A stretch of DNA of 64,000 nucleotides from Pseudomonadota bacterium (GCA_018817425.1 JAHITX010000096.1:1-64000), one strand, 5' to 3'. Positions 34,767 through 44,440 are shown, counted from the first letter of the stretch. The notes: a model not told the origin generated them from the letters alone. Made by a program: numbers and translations.

Positions 34767-35566
34767 TGGATTTTTTAACAAAGATAGTTGAGCATAAAAA
34801 AAGTGAAGTTAAAGCCTGCAAAAAAAATGTTTCAGAAGAAAGACTTCGCGATCAGGCACAAAATATTAAAAGACGCCCTTTTTTACAAAAATTTATAAAG
34901 CCAGGGCCTTCCGGTGTTAATATAATAGCCGAGATTAAAAGAGCTTCACCCTCAAAAGGAGTATTATGCCCCGATCTTGATCCGGCAAAATATGCCAAAG
35001 GATATGAAGATGGCGGTGCGGCGGCAATATCGGTTTTAACCGATAAAAAATTTTTCATGGGAAATCCGGATGATCTTATTGCAGCAAGAAAAGCATCGTC
35101 TCTTCCGGTTTTAAGGAAAGATTTTTTGATATCATCTTATCAGATATATGAAGCAGCGGCTATGGGAGCTGATGCGGCACTTCTTATCGTAAGGATTCTT
35201 TCTTTAACACAGCTTAAAGATTATATTGCGCTTTGTACTGAATTGAATCTCGATGCGCTTGTTGAAGTTAATTCTGAAAAAGATCTTGAAGCAGCATCAG
35301 AGGCGGGAGCAAAACTTATCGGAATTAACAACAGGAATTTAAGCTCCTTTGATACCGATATAAAAACCGCAATGAGTTTGTCTTCTCTTTTAAACGCAGA
35401 TCAGATCGCAGTTGCGGCAAGCGGAATAACGAACCGTAAAGACATTGAAAAAAATCTTTCTTTTGGAGTATTTAATTTTCTAATTGGTGAAAGCATTGTA
35501 AAAGCTGATGATCCGGCTGTATTTTTAAAGTCTCTAATGAAGCCGGGAAAAGATGAATTAATATAA
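34766..35566 (+). CDS. trpC: indole-3-glycerol phosphate synthase
   Basis: A 266-residue TIM barrel forming indole-glycerol phosphate. Signatures: NIIAEIKRASPSKGVLCPDL (catalytic Glu/Lys), VLTDKKFFMGNPDDL, LPVLRKDFLISSYQIYEAAA, LVEVNSEKDLEAA, IGINNRNLSSF and AASGITNRKDI. One-base overlaps with trpD and trpF. Not fused to trpF. Confidence 0.97.
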   Translation: MDFLTKIVEHKKSEVKACKKNVSEERLRDQAQNIKRRPFLQKFIKPGPSGVNIIAEIKRASPSKGVLCPDLDPAKYAKGYEDGGAAAISVLTDKKFFMGNPDDLIAARKASSLPVLRKDFLISSYQIYEAAAMGADAALLIVRILSLTQLKDYIALCTELNLDALVEVNSEKDLEAASEAGAKLIGINNRNLSSFDTDIKTAMSLSSLLNADQIAVAASGITNRKDIEKNLSFGVFNFLIGESIVKADDPAVFLKSLMKPGKDELI

Positions 35567-36255
35567 TGATAGAACAAATTAACAGCACAAACAATCTTAG
35601 CAATAAACCCCAGATAAAAATCTGTGGCATCACAAGAGTAAGTGATGCAGTTTCATGTGCAAAGCTTGGAGCAGATGCATTGGGATTTGTTTTTTATCAA
35701 AAAAGCCCAAGATATATTGCTCCGGACGCAGCGCGTGAAATATCACAGGCTTTGCCTAAAGAAATTAAGAAGGTCGGGGTTTTTGTTAATGAAAGTTTTT
35801 CTTCAATAATGAATACTGCCAAAAAAAGTGGTCTTTGTGCCGTTCAGCTTCATGGTAATGAAACACCTCAGCTTGTGGCTGATCTTTGCAAAGAAAACCT
35901 GATTGTGATAAAAGCTCTTTTTATTGAAAAAAGTCCTTTAATTGAAGAAGTAAATGATTACAAGGCTTCGGCATTTATCGTGGAATATGGCAAAGGTGCT
36001 CTTCCGGGCGGAAATGCACTTTCGTGGGAATGGGAAAAAGCTAAAATAGTAGGTGAAAATTATCCACTTATTTTGGCAGGTGGTCTTTCGCCGGATAATA
36101 TACAAACAGCAATATCTCTTTGCAGCCCTGATGCGGTTGATATCAGCTCGGGTGTTGAATCTTCTTACGGGATAAAGGATATCGAAAAAGTAAAATCTTT
36201 TATAAGCATTGTATCAGGATGCATGCTTACAAAAACAACAAGGAGAATATTTTGA
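35566..36255 (+). CDS. trpF: phosphoribosylanthranilate isomerase
   Basis: A 229-residue isomerase. [20 protein letters not shown] has the catalytic Cys; [43 protein letters not shown] and [15 protein letters not shown] (with the catalytic Asp) follow. The C-terminus is ~15 residues longer than the minimal enzyme and ends in TGATG, overlapping trpB. Confidence 0.95.
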   Translation: MIEQINSTNNLSNKPQIKICGITRVSDAVSCAKLGADALGFVFYQKSPRYIAPDAAREISQALPKEIKKVGVFVNESFSSIMNTAKKSGLCAVQLHGNETPQLVADLCKENLIVIKALFIEKSPLIEEVNDYKASAFIVEYGKGALPGGNALSWEWEKAKIVGENYPLILAGGLSPDNIQTAISLCSPDAVDISSGVESSYGIKDIEKVKSFISIVSGCMLTKTTRRIF

Positions 36256-37487
36256 TGAACTCTTTAACAAACAAAGAATCTCTTGCAGGCGGTTTTGCTC
36301 CTTTAAAAACCGTACCATGTCCTGATACAAACGGACATTTCGGGATTTACGGAGGGCGTTATGTCGGTGAGACTCTGATGCCTGCTCTCCTTGAGCTTGA
36401 AGAAGCATATAACAAAATCACGCCGAATGAAAAATTCAAAAAAGAATTGGACGATCTTCTTGCCCTTTATGCAGGCCGCCCCACGCCTCTTTTTTATGCA
36501 AAAAGATTGAGCGAACATTTAAAAGGCGCATCCATATATTTAAAGCGCGAAGACCTTGCGCATACGGGAGCCCACAAGATTAACAATACGCTCGGCCAGG
36601 CGCTTTTAGCCAAATGGATGGGGAAAAAGAAGGTAATTGCCGAAACCGGAGCAGGGCAGCATGGTGTTGCAACTGCAACAGTAGCAGCTCTTTTCGGAAT
36701 GGAATGCAAGATCTTCATGGGAACCGAAGATATAAAAAGACAGGCTCCTAATGTTTTACGTATGAAGCTTCTTGGGGCAGAGGTTGTACCTGTAGAATCA
36801 GGAACAGGCACACTCAAGGATGCTATGAATGAAGCTATGAGATATTGGGTTGGAGCAGTTGTTGATACTTTTTATATAATAGGTTCTGTTGCCGGCCCTC
36901 ATCCGTATCCCGCGATGGTACGTGATTTTCAGATAATAATTGGAATAGAAGCAAGACAACAGATCATGGAGCAAACCGGCCGCCTTCCGGATCTGCTGAT
37001 TGCCTGTGTCGGAGGAGGAAGCAATGCTATGGGCCTTTTCTTTCCGTTTATAGATGATCCGGTTGAAATGATAGGTGTCGAAGCTGCCGGTAAAGGTATT
37101 TCTACCGGAAAACATGCTGCAACCCTTGGCGAAGGTTCTGTAGGAGTACTGCACGGGTCGAAATCATATGTACTTCAGGATGAAAACGGGCAGATCGTTG
37201 AGGCTCATTCAATATCCGCCGGTCTTGATTATCCGGGGGTCGGTCCTGAACATTCTTTGTTTAAAGATGTAAAAAGAGCAAGCTACGTTTCTATAGATGA
37301 TGATCAGGCACTTAATGCTTTTAAAACCCTTTGCAGGCTTGAGGGAATAATACCTGCTCTTGAAAGTTCCCATGCGCTTGCTTTTGTAATGGAGCAGGCA
37401 CCGCGTATGAAAAAAGAAGAAATTATAATCGTTAATCTTTCAGGCAGAGGTGATAAGGATCTTGGGATTGTTTCAACGATAATTTAG
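36255..37487 (+). CDS. trpB: tryptophan synthase beta chain
   Basis: A 410-residue PLP enzyme of the TrpB1 type: [40 protein letters not shown] (PLP Lys in HTGAHK), [24 protein letters not shown] (phosphate site) and [22 protein letters not shown] 36255 overlaps the trpF stop by one base and has AGGAGA upstream; a start 12 codons earlier would overlap trpF further and is not family-like. Works with TrpA, condensing indole and serine. Confidence 0.97.
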   Translation: MNSLTNKESLAGGFAPLKTVPCPDTNGHFGIYGGRYVGETLMPALLELEEAYNKITPNEKFKKELDDLLALYAGRPTPLFYAKRLSEHLKGASIYLKREDLAHTGAHKINNTLGQALLAKWMGKKKVIAETGAGQHGVATATVAALFGMECKIFMGTEDIKRQAPNVLRMKLLGAEVVPVESGTGTLKDAMNEAMRYWVGAVVDTFYIIGSVAGPHPYPAMVRDFQIIIGIEARQQIMEQTGRLPDLLIACVGGGSNAMGLFFPFIDDPVEMIGVEAAGKGISTGKHAATLGEGSVGVLHGSKSYVLQDENGQIVEAHSISAGLDYPGVGPEHSLFKDVKRASYVSIDDDQALNAFKTLCRLEGIIPALESSHALAFVMEQAPRMKKEEIIIVNLSGRGDKDLGIVSTII

Positions 37488-37490
37488 GCT

Positions 37491-37545
37491 GTAGAGACGC
37501 AAGATTTTGCGTCTCTACGGGATTTGTAGGTGCGGGTTAAAAAAC
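37491..37545. repeat. palindromic repeats between trpB and trpA
   Basis: A perfect 12-bp-arm palindrome GTAGAGACGCAA/TTGCGTCTCTAC (37491-37518), a type found widely as a dispersed repeat in bacterial genomes, then a weaker GTAGGTGCGGGTT / AACCACCT stem. It could act as a weak terminator or RNA stabiliser in the operon. Confidence 0.65.
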
Positions 37546-37574
37546 CACCTGTATTGAAGGAGAATTAAGAACAA

Positions 37575-38378
37575 ATGAAGACAAATAGAATTGATAAAGC
37601 ATTTGATGCCTTGAAACAAAAAAAAGAAAAAGCCCTTGTCGGATTTCTTTCGGCAGGAGATCCGGATCTTGATACTTCACTTAAAATAATTGAATCGATG
37701 TGTAAAGCAGGGCTTGATATTTTAGAACTCGGCATTGCTTTTTCCGATCCTACGGCTGATGGGCCGGTGATCCAGAGATCTTCTGCTCGTGCTCTTAAGC
37801 AAGGCATAACTATCAAAAAAGTTATGGAAATGACAAAAAAAATCAGAACATTTTCAGATATTCCCATAATTCTTTTCAGCTATTATAATCCTATACTTTC
37901 ATATGGCGCAGAAGCATTTTATAACGATTCTATTTCTGCCGGTGCAGACGGAGTTCTTGTTGTTGATCTTCCTCCTGAAGAATCAGATGAAATGACTTCA
38001 AAATGGCCAGGAAATGAACTTGCCCTTATTCGTCTTGTAGCACCTACTACTCCACTTGAAAGAATGAAGAAAATTGCCGAATCAGCTTCCGGATTTTTAT
38101 ATCTTGTTTCAAAAACAGGTGTTACAGGAAGCGACGGGCTTGATACGGGAGAAGTTACTTCTAATTCCAAAAGCCTTGGTTCTGTAACTAATCTTCCCAT
38201 ATGTGTCGGATTCGGAATAAGCGAGCCGGAAGATGTAAGAAAAATTGCACCGGATGTAGACGGAATAGTCGTAGGAAGTGCTTTTGAGCGTATAATTGAA
38301 GAAAATTTGGATAACCCGAATCTTGACGCAATACTAGGTGAAAAAGTCAGTAGGCTGAAAGCGGCAACAAGGTTATAG
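37575..38378 (+). CDS. trpA: tryptophan synthase alpha chain
   Basis: A 267-residue TIM barrel cleaving indole-glycerol phosphate. Motifs: ALVGFLSAGDPDLDTSLKII, ILELGIAFSDPTADGPVIQ with the catalytic Glu and Asp (the usual Pro before Phe is Ala), LFSYYNPILSYG, DGVLVVDLPPEES, LVAPTTPLERM, YLVSKTGVTGS and VGFGISEPEDV. Last gene of the trp operon; convergent and adjacent (1 bp) to the HIT gene. Confidence 0.96.
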   Translation: MKTNRIDKAFDALKQKKEKALVGFLSAGDPDLDTSLKIIESMCKAGLDILELGIAFSDPTADGPVIQRSSARALKQGITIKKVMEMTKKIRTFSDIPIILFSYYNPILSYGAEAFYNDSISAGADGVLVVDLPPEESDEMTSKWPGNELALIRLVAPTTPLERMKKIAESASGFLYLVSKTGVTGSDGLDTGEVTSNSKSLGSVTNLPICVGFGISEPEDVRKIAPDVDGIVVGSAFERIIEENLDNPNLDAILGEKVSRLKAATRL

Positions 38379-38711
38379 CTACTTCTTCCATCCGCCTATA
38401 AGATGCAGATGAAGATGGAATATAACCTGACCGCCGCCTTTTTCCACGTTGAAAAGGAGTTTGTAACCTGATTTCGAAACTGATTCTTTTTCGGCCATCA
38501 TTTTTGCGGTCATAATCATTTCGGATACGATTTTTGCGTCATTTTCAGTTAAATCGTTTATACTTCTTATATGCCTTTTAGGTACAATAAGAATATGTAC
38601 AGGCGCATGCGGGTTAATGTCTCTGAAGACAACAAGGTTGTCGTTTTCAAAAAGAAAGGTGCTCGGAATTTCTCCTTTTACAATTTTACAGAAAATACAA
38701 TCAGGTTCCAT
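38379..38711 (-). CDS. HIT-family (HINT-like) nucleotide-binding protein
   Basis: A 110-residue protein: PDCIFCKIVKGEIPSTFLFE, VFRDINPHAPVHILIVPKRH, then the triad GQVIFHLHLHLIGGWK (H-x-H-x-H). HINT enzymes hydrolyse AMP-conjugates such as adenosine phosphoramidates. The start is set to ATG 38711, whose SD GGAGG lies inside the possible longer reading from 38726. Confidence 0.92.
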   Translation of the reverse strand: MEPDCIFCKIVKGEIPSTFLFENDNLVVFRDINPHAPVHILIVPKRHIRSINDLTENDAKIVSEMIMTAKMMAEKESVSKSGYKLLFNVEKGGGQVIFHLHLHLIGGWKK

Positions 38712-38890
38712 ACGGTTATCCTCCATAGACTAATCGAGACTTTGCATAAAATCCGATCAGATTTGGCATCCTAAAATTATTTCAAACTTTTTACTACCTC
38801 TTTCAGTATTAAATTTTTGTGCAGGGGTCAAGGTTAAACGCTATAAAACAAAGTTTACGATATATTTTACACAAGCGACCTGTGATGCTA

Positions 38891-39196
38891 TCAGCTATCT
38901 TTTTCCTTGAAGGGAATCACATTTACAGTGAGTCCATCCACATCCTGGATAACCACTCTATCCCCTGCCGACAGGAGAAAATCGCTTTCAGCTCGCCACA
39001 ACTCTCCATTTACAAAAAGCTGTCCTTCAGATTCCCGCCAGTATTTAATTACACCTGTTTTTCCCAACATTGCCTCTGCTCCGCAAACGGATTTTTTCTT
39101 TCGGTCTTTAATAAACCAGATCATAGGAAAAATCACATGCTCTATAAACTCGAACAGCAGGAATCCGATTACCAAAATAAATATTATCTTTTTCAT
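38891..39196 (-). CDS. NfeD-like small membrane protein
   Basis: A 101-residue protein with one N-terminal membrane helix (IIFILVIGFLLFEFIEHVIF) and a C-terminal OB-fold like NfeD (LGKTGVIKYWRESEGQLFVN, GELWRAESDFLLSAGDRVVI, VDGLTVNVIPF). Short NfeD proteins act with stomatin/prohibitin-like partners at membranes; none is adjacent. ATG 39196 chosen; a GTG 4 codons upstream is possible. Confidence 0.8.
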   Translation of the reverse strand: MKKIIFILVIGFLLFEFIEHVIFPMIWFIKDRKKKSVCGAEAMLGKTGVIKYWRESEGQLFVNGELWRAESDFLLSAGDRVVIQDVDGLTVNVIPFKEKDS

Positions 39197-39343
39197 ATCA
39201 GATTCCACTTAGTCAACAATCAAGTGCCCCACAGCCAGCACCAGAATAATCAAAATAAAAATAAATTTTCGGTATTTTTTTTCATTTTAGGCCGTTACTA
39301 ATTGGATTAAATCTGTGATTATATTACAGAGTCAGGCCCAGAT

Positions 39344-40411
39344 TTAGTGATCCCTATGATGGCTTGAATGGTGATCGTCTCTTTCGTAATGCCGCCTTTC
39401 ATGATGCTCTTTACGATAGCCTATCAGGAAAACAAAACATAGTGAGATTATCAAAAAAATGAGAGCCACAATATAAATTGCCCTTTTCCTGAGACCAGAG
39501 GTGCTAAAAACAGAGGTACTCTTTGGAATATAAGATTTTTTGAATTTAAACCGGAAATAATGATTATAATTCCAATAGCTTTCTGTAGCCTTAGCAAGCG
39601 AATCCAAAACCGGCATTATCTTTTCGGGCAAGATTTTCCGCTTCATGTCGTTGGAGATTTTAAGCTTGGTACTGGTTTCGCGTCTATCATAAATATCATG
39701 TTTTTCCGTTGTAATTTTATCGCTTGATAACTTTATCTTTTCTTCATTTACGTTTTTTCCGGCTTTACAATCATGAAGTGAAAGTGTGGGGCAGTAATAT
39801 CTCGTCTGGTCCCATTTCGGAAGTTGCTTTAAATTAGCAATAAATTGTCGTTTATCCAAGCTGGATTGATCGGTTTGCCATGATCCTATGAATAAAATAT
39901 CTTCTAAAACAATACAATCACCACTTTGTGCGGTATTTGGGCCTGCATATGTTTTCCAAAAAATTTTACCATCTGTTTTCTTAGTTATTTGATATCGCTC
40001 AAGCCTGAAAGTAAGATTTTCTTTCATACTATCGGCAGAAATATTATTCAAACTCTGATCGGAATTTTCAGAATATAGTTCACCTTTTTTATTGATACCC
40101 CGATCGAACGTCCATAATATCATTTCTTCTTTAGCAACTTTCTTGCCGGTATCACATTTGCATACTTCAACGTTATCACAATAATATTTCGTCTTAAGCC
40201 AATCAGGAAATCGTTTGAGTTGATCCATAAACTCTAATTTCAAAAAGCCGTCGCGCTGGTTTTCAGGTGGACCAATAAACAGGATAATACCCTTCTTAAA
40301 GCATATTCCTTCCTGTAGCGCACCTAAGCCGAAATGGGCTTCCCATCTCAACTCACCACTTCTGGATTCAATGATTTTGTAATTACCCAATTTATAAATA
40401 CTTACATTCAT
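39344..40411 (-). CDS. tail-anchored protein with a duplicated domain and His-rich tail
   Basis: A 355-residue protein (a TTG start at 40468 would add 19). Two related ~85-residue units: near the N-terminus IIESRSGELRWEAHFGLG, IILFIGPPENQRDG, LKRFPDWLKTKYYC and KCDTGKKV; then ITKKTDGKIFWKTYAGPN, DILFIGSWQTDQSS, LKQLPKWDQTRYYCPTLSLH and DCKAGKNV. A linker, one membrane helix (AIYIVALIFLIISLCFVFLI) and a tail with HHERRHYERDDHHSSHHRDH follow. Family unknown. The tail may bind metal. It follows the diheme cytochrome gene by 67 bp on the same strand, suggesting a joint role. Confidence 0.65.
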   Translation of the reverse strand: MNVSIYKLGNYKIIESRSGELRWEAHFGLGALQEGICFKKGIILFIGPPENQRDGFLKLEFMDQLKRFPDWLKTKYYCDNVEVCKCDTGKKVAKEEMILWTFDRGINKKGELYSENSDQSLNNISADSMKENLTFRLERYQITKKTDGKIFWKTYAGPNTAQSGDCIVLEDILFIGSWQTDQSSLDKRQFIANLKQLPKWDQTRYYCPTLSLHDCKAGKNVNEEKIKLSSDKITTEKHDIYDRRETSTKLKISNDMKRKILPEKIMPVLDSLAKATESYWNYNHYFRFKFKKSYIPKSTSVFSTSGLRKRAIYIVALIFLIISLCFVFLIGYRKEHHERRHYERDDHHSSHHRDH

Positions 40412-40478
40412 TTTTTCCCAACGACAAAGTGCATAAACAAATTTATAATCATCATTATATCTTGCCAAGCAACAGGAT

Positions 40479-41051
40479 TTATTTTGGAATATTTACATTA
40501 TCATCATCATAGATTCCTTTTTCAGCAGTTGTATGGCAGGCTATACAGTCGGATATTGAGCCGATAGATTTTCGCTTAAACACATCCATACTGATTTCAT
40601 GGTGTTTTCTCTGAATATATAAAATATCTGTGATCCTTTGTGGTGTTTGGTTGCCTATGCATTTCATAATCTTTGCAGATATTTTTGAAGATGAATGATC
40701 TGCTGCATTGGCTTTAAGATATTTTGCAATTGCATCTTTTGCGTCAGGATCAAGATCGATAGCCTCCCCAAAATGGTCTTCAGAGCTGTTTAGAATTTTA
40801 TCCCATGAACCGGATGGTAATAGTTCCGGCTGATACGCGAAATGGCAGGCTCCGCAACTTTCTTTGTATGTTGGGTTATTAACTGCCACCAGATTGTCTT
40901 TACCGGCATGCTCAGAATGATTTCGCTCCCTTTTTCGGTGTTGCCTCTTTCCTCTATGATCGTCGTCATCAGCAAAGGCGGTAGAAAAGACCCCGTTTGC
41001 CATAAGTAAAAATGCCAATAAAAAAATAATCCATTTATGCATTCTGTTCAT
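40479..41051 (-). CDS. periplasmic diheme cytochrome c
   Basis: A 190-residue protein: signal peptide (WIIFLLAFLLMANGVFSTAF), a His/Arg/Asp-rich linker (DDDDHRGKRQHRKRERNH), then two CxxCH haem sites, CGACHFAYQPELLPSGSWD and CIACHTTAEKG. Layout and the SGSWDKILNSSEDHFGE segment fit the dihaem cytochrome c family (DHC, PF09626). Probably an electron carrier linked to a membrane cytochrome b not seen here. AAGGAG precedes ATG 41051. Confidence 0.85.
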   Translation of the reverse strand: MNRMHKWIIFLLAFLLMANGVFSTAFADDDDHRGKRQHRKRERNHSEHAGKDNLVAVNNPTYKESCGACHFAYQPELLPSGSWDKILNSSEDHFGEAIDLDPDAKDAIAKYLKANAADHSSSKISAKIMKCIGNQTPQRITDILYIQRKHHEISMDVFKRKSIGSISDCIACHTTAEKGIYDDDNVNIPK

Positions 41052-41229
41052 AAATTAGCTCCTTTCTAAGATGTGTGTTATTCAAATAAATTAATTAACA
41101 TACCGGCATCCTAATATATACATTTAACAGTTAACATCTATGGTTAACACAGGTATTATTAAGATTTTAATAAAAGCAGAATCAGCATACAAACTAGTTG
41201 TGTATAAAATTAAGTAGATATTTTTTAGA

Positions 41230-41625
41230 TCAACAGAGAATGGAAAGGTTTTGCAAATAAATGGGTGGTGATACGATAGTTTTAAAGGTATAAAATGAGT
41301 CAAAGTCCTCAATGGCATGATAAATTGAAGTATAATCTAAATGAGAAAACAGGATGAACTCAGCATAAAAGATTTTTATATTAAACATCTGGGTTTTTGT
41401 GTTGGGTGCTTTGAGCATTTGCCCATTTTCCAGATTACAACTCTTGCACAGGTTGCCCATGCATCGCATGTGAAACAGAATATTTGTCTTTTTCTTCGAT
41501 ACAGGGGAAAAACCATTAAAGCAGGTATTCCCGCAGAAACAGGCATCTGCATATACGCTGCTTGTGCAAAAAATCAGTAGCAGGAATAAGGTTGTTAATA
41601 TCCTATTTAATTTGAGATTTTCCAT
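41230..41625 (-). CDS. small secreted Cys-rich protein, unknown
   Basis: A 131-residue protein with a signal peptide (LKLNRILTTLFLLLIFCTSS, cleaved near VYADA), then CFCGNTCFNGFSP and RCMGNLCKSCNLENGQ, a cluster of seven Cys, then an ordinary C-terminus. No family is recognised; the Cys clusters suggest disulfides or a metal site. ATG 41625 is chosen to give a normal signal; a longer reading to 41673 exists. Upstream of the cytochrome gene on the same strand with a 178-bp gap. Confidence 0.5.
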   Translation of the reverse strand: MENLKLNRILTTLFLLLIFCTSSVYADACFCGNTCFNGFSPVSKKKTNILFHMRCMGNLCKSCNLENGQMLKAPNTKTQMFNIKIFYAEFILFSHLDYTSIYHAIEDFDSFYTFKTIVSPPIYLQNLSILC

Positions 41626-41851
41626 AATGACTATACCATCATGCCCATAACTTTTATTATGTTTAAAAAACATTACCTCAACCGGCAGTTATGTTGCAAT
41701 AAAAATATTTTGTGTTTGCTGGAGTCTTATGGCAATTGCTGTAACTGTAATATGTTAAAACAAAATTCCCATTGACCATAAACCGGCTTTAATCTATATA
41801 GTAATAATAATCGCTATATTATTTGTTAAAATATATAAAAAGGAAAAAACT

Positions 41852-42319
41852 ATGGGAAGAGTTCTGATTGTTGATGATGAAGAAGAAATACGTAGTATTC
41901 TTGCTGAGTTTTTAACCACTATGAACTTTGAGGTAGTTACTGCTATTGATGGGCATGATGCTTTATACAACCTTCAGAAAAGCAATTTTGATTTGGTAAT
42001 ATCAGATCTTGTTATGCCGAATATGGATGGATTAGAACTTCTGAAAAAAGTTTTAGACATTGATGATAAAATAGTTTTTGTCATGATTACCGGGCATCCT
42101 ACCGTTAAAACAGCTGTAGAAGCTATAAAAGCTGGGGCTTACGATTATATTACTAAACCTTTCCGGTTTGATGATGTTCAGCTTAGAATCAATAGAGCAT
42201 TTGAAAAAAAAGTATTGAGCGACCGTTTAAAAAATTCCAAAGGTATCACTTGGGCTTTGCTTCTTTCAATACCCATATGGTTAATCTTGGGGATACTTTT
42301 AGCATCCTTCCTGCGATAA
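41852..42319 (+). CDS. response-regulator receiver domain with C-terminal membrane helix
   Basis: A 155-residue protein: RVLIVDDEEEIRSILAEFLT (acidic pocket), VISDLVMPNMDGLELLKK with the phospho-Asp, FVMITGHPTVKTAVEAIKAG with conserved Thr, and YDYITKPFRFDDVQLRI with conserved Lys. Instead of an output domain, the last ~25 residues are one hydrophobic helix (ITWALLLSIPIWLILGILLA). AAGGAAAAA precedes ATG 41852. No kinase is adjacent. It may place a phospho-relay receiver at the membrane. Confidence 0.85.
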   Translation: MGRVLIVDDEEEIRSILAEFLTTMNFEVVTAIDGHDALYNLQKSNFDLVISDLVMPNMDGLELLKKVLDIDDKIVFVMITGHPTVKTAVEAIKAGAYDYITKPFRFDDVQLRINRAFEKKVLSDRLKNSKGITWALLLSIPIWLILGILLASFLR

Positions 42320-42407
42320 CAAATGCTGAAATTATTCGAATCTGACACGAGTTATGAGGTGACCTGGAAGATGAATAAAATATGAGTTACTCAAAGCTTT
42401 TTATAAT

Positions 42408-44198
42408 TTATACTGTTCTTTTAAAAAATTTCTCAAGTTCCTTTATTGAGAATTTTATCCATGTGGGGCGACCATGTGGGCAGTAAGACGGCATTTTGCA
42501 ATCATCTAACTGATCTAATAACGCGCTTATTTCCTTATCGGAAAGATTTTGGCTGGCTCTTATTGCACCATGGCATGCTATAAGTTTTATAAGCTCATCC
42601 GATGTTTTTTCAACTCCGGGGGCAAAACCTGTTTCAATTAATTTTTCTACTGTTTCAATGATAATGGTTTTAACATCTTTATCTGCAATAAAAGCCGGTA
42701 CGGACTTTACGGCAAAAGCATTACCTCCGAATGGTTCCACCTCGAATCCGGCCTTTTGGAAATCCGGCAACAATTTTTCAAAAACCGTTGTTTCTCTATA
42801 CCCAAATTCTATAACTTCCGGAACAAGAAGAATCTGTACGGAATATCTGAATGAATCAGCACTTTTTTGAATCTGTTCATAAAGGATGCGTTCATGGGCG
42901 GCATGCTGATCTATAAGAAATAATCCTTCAGCCGATTCACAGATTATATATGTTTCGTGAAGCTGCCCTAATACTCTTAAATCTTTAAATTGCTTCTTTT
43001 CCCAAAGCTTTTCCTGGAAATCGGAGCTAAGCTTTTGTTTGCTGTTTTCTACATGAGGCGTAATATCTTTTACTTTCAAATCAGGGGCAGCTTTGCTTTG
43101 AACAGAAACCTCTTTTGCGGCAGGCTGATAAAAATTCTTGGGTTCAAAAACGCTTGCCGGTTCAGCTTTTTGATCTTTTAGTATAAAATCTGTGTTGTGT
43201 TTTTTAAAAGGGTCCAACAGATCCAGCGTTTCTTTTACCGCGTTTTTAACAGCTTCATGAATTTTATTTTGGTCTGAAAAGCGGACTTCATTTTTTGCAG
43301 GATGAACGTTAACATCAACTTCATTATAGGCAACGTTTAAGAAGATAACCGCAACAGGAAACTCTCCTTTGATCAGTCTTGATGCATATCCTTCAATGAG
43401 GGCATGCTGAACCACCCGATCACGCACAAGCCGGCCGTTAACATATATGTATATCCCGCGGGTCGTACGTTTTTTTACCATCGGAGAAGATATCCAGCCT
43501 TTAACAGATATATCCCCATTTGAAAAACCAAGTCTGTATAAATTGCTTTTTGTTTCTTTCCCTAGTATCTCTTCTATTCTTACTGTAGAATCAGTTGATG
43601 AAAGCAGATTATAAAGAGTTTTTCCATTATGAAGAAGTTTAAAGTGAATATCCGGATGGGCAAGCGCCATAGTAGAAATTACATCTGTGATATGCCCCAT
43701 TTCAGTTTCTATTGATTTTAAAAATTTTCGTCGTACCGGGGTATTAAAAAAAATATCCTTAACCGAAATCATTGTACCTTCGGGAGAGCCTTTATCCTTT
43801 ACAGATATTAGTTTGCCGCCTTCTATTTTTATCTCAATGCCGGTATCGGATTTTTCATTTTGAGTTACAAGTGAAAAACGTGAAATAGAAGCAATGCTTG
43901 GAAGTGCTTCGCCCCTGAATCCAAAAGTATTTATTGAAAAAAGATCCTCATCATTTTCTATTTTGCTGGTGGCGTACCTTTCAATTGATAGCAGGGCATC
44001 ATCTTTTACCATACCCGTGCCGTTATCCGAAACCCTTATGAGAGATTTCCCTCCTTTTTCAATTTCAACAAGAATACGTGAACTTTTGGCATCAAGAGCA
44101 TTTTCAACAAGCTCTTTTACGACTGAAGCCGGACGTTCAACTATTTCACCTGCGGCGATTTTGTTTGAAATATTTTCAGGAAGTATTCTTATTGGCAT
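42408..44198 (-). CDS. mutL: DNA mismatch repair protein MutL
   Basis: A 596-residue GHKL ATPase/endonuclease: IAAGEIVERPASVVKELVEN, DNGTGM, GFRGEALPSIASISR, NTPVRRKFLKSI. The C-terminal half has the endonuclease motif DQHAAHERILYE (DQHA-x2-E-x4-E) and the ACHGAIRA and CPHGRP metal-site elements, so it should nick DNA as in bacteria lacking MutH. It lies downstream of gatA and a small ORF on the same strand. Confidence 0.97.
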   Translation of the reverse strand: MPIRILPENISNKIAAGEIVERPASVVKELVENALDAKSSRILVEIEKGGKSLIRVSDNGTGMVKDDALLSIERYATSKIENDEDLFSINTFGFRGEALPSIASISRFSLVTQNEKSDTGIEIKIEGGKLISVKDKGSPEGTMISVKDIFFNTPVRRKFLKSIETEMGHITDVISTMALAHPDIHFKLLHNGKTLYNLLSSTDSTVRIEEILGKETKSNLYRLGFSNGDISVKGWISSPMVKKRTTRGIYIYVNGRLVRDRVVQHALIEGYASRLIKGEFPVAVIFLNVAYNEVDVNVHPAKNEVRFSDQNKIHEAVKNAVKETLDLLDPFKKHNTDFILKDQKAEPASVFEPKNFYQPAAKEVSVQSKAAPDLKVKDITPHVENSKQKLSSDFQEKLWEKKQFKDLRVLGQLHETYIICESAEGLFLIDQHAAHERILYEQIQKSADSFRYSVQILLVPEVIEFGYRETTVFEKLLPDFQKAGFEVEPFGGNAFAVKSVPAFIADKDVKTIIIETVEKLIETGFAPGVEKTSDELIKLIACHGAIRASQNLSDKEISALLDQLDDCKMPSYCPHGRPTWIKFSIKELEKFFKRTV

Positions 44199-44266
44199 AT
44201 AGATTATAAAGGGTACCAGGATTCGAGGGTTCCAGGGTTTATTTTCTTCTCATTTGGGGGTAATCC

Positions 44267-44440
44267 CTATTTATTCTGTAAAAAATTAGAAAGATATTCC
44301 GTATCGATGGGAGTAAGATCAAACTTCAGGCATGCTTCTTCAACAAGTTTTGCCCGACTTTTTCCCGTCTCGTATTTTAAAGTTTCCGAAATCCACTTTA
44401 CTGCTTTTCTTAAATTTTCGCCTTCCGGCTGTATGCTCAT
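44267..44440 (-). CDS. 57-residue conserved-looking small protein between gatA and mutL
   Basis: A complete short frame, MSIQPEGENLRKAVKWISET then LKYETGKSRAKLVEEACLKF and DLTPIDTEYLSNFLQNK, with SD AGGGA 8 nt before ATG 44440. It is predicted helical and basic-acidic mixed, with no signal. It starts 24 bp after gatA and ends 68 bp before mutL on the same strand, which supports co-transcription. I recall similar small proteins beside gatA in Desulfobacterota, but cannot verify. Function unknown. Confidence 0.75.
   Translation of the reverse strand: MSIQPEGENLRKAVKWISETLKYETGKSRAKLVEEACLKFDLTPIDTEYLSNFLQNK

Noticed and set aside
38819-39301. 160-codon plus-strand frame
   Set aside because: Lies opposite the NfeD-like gene and reads as its reverse; no family features.
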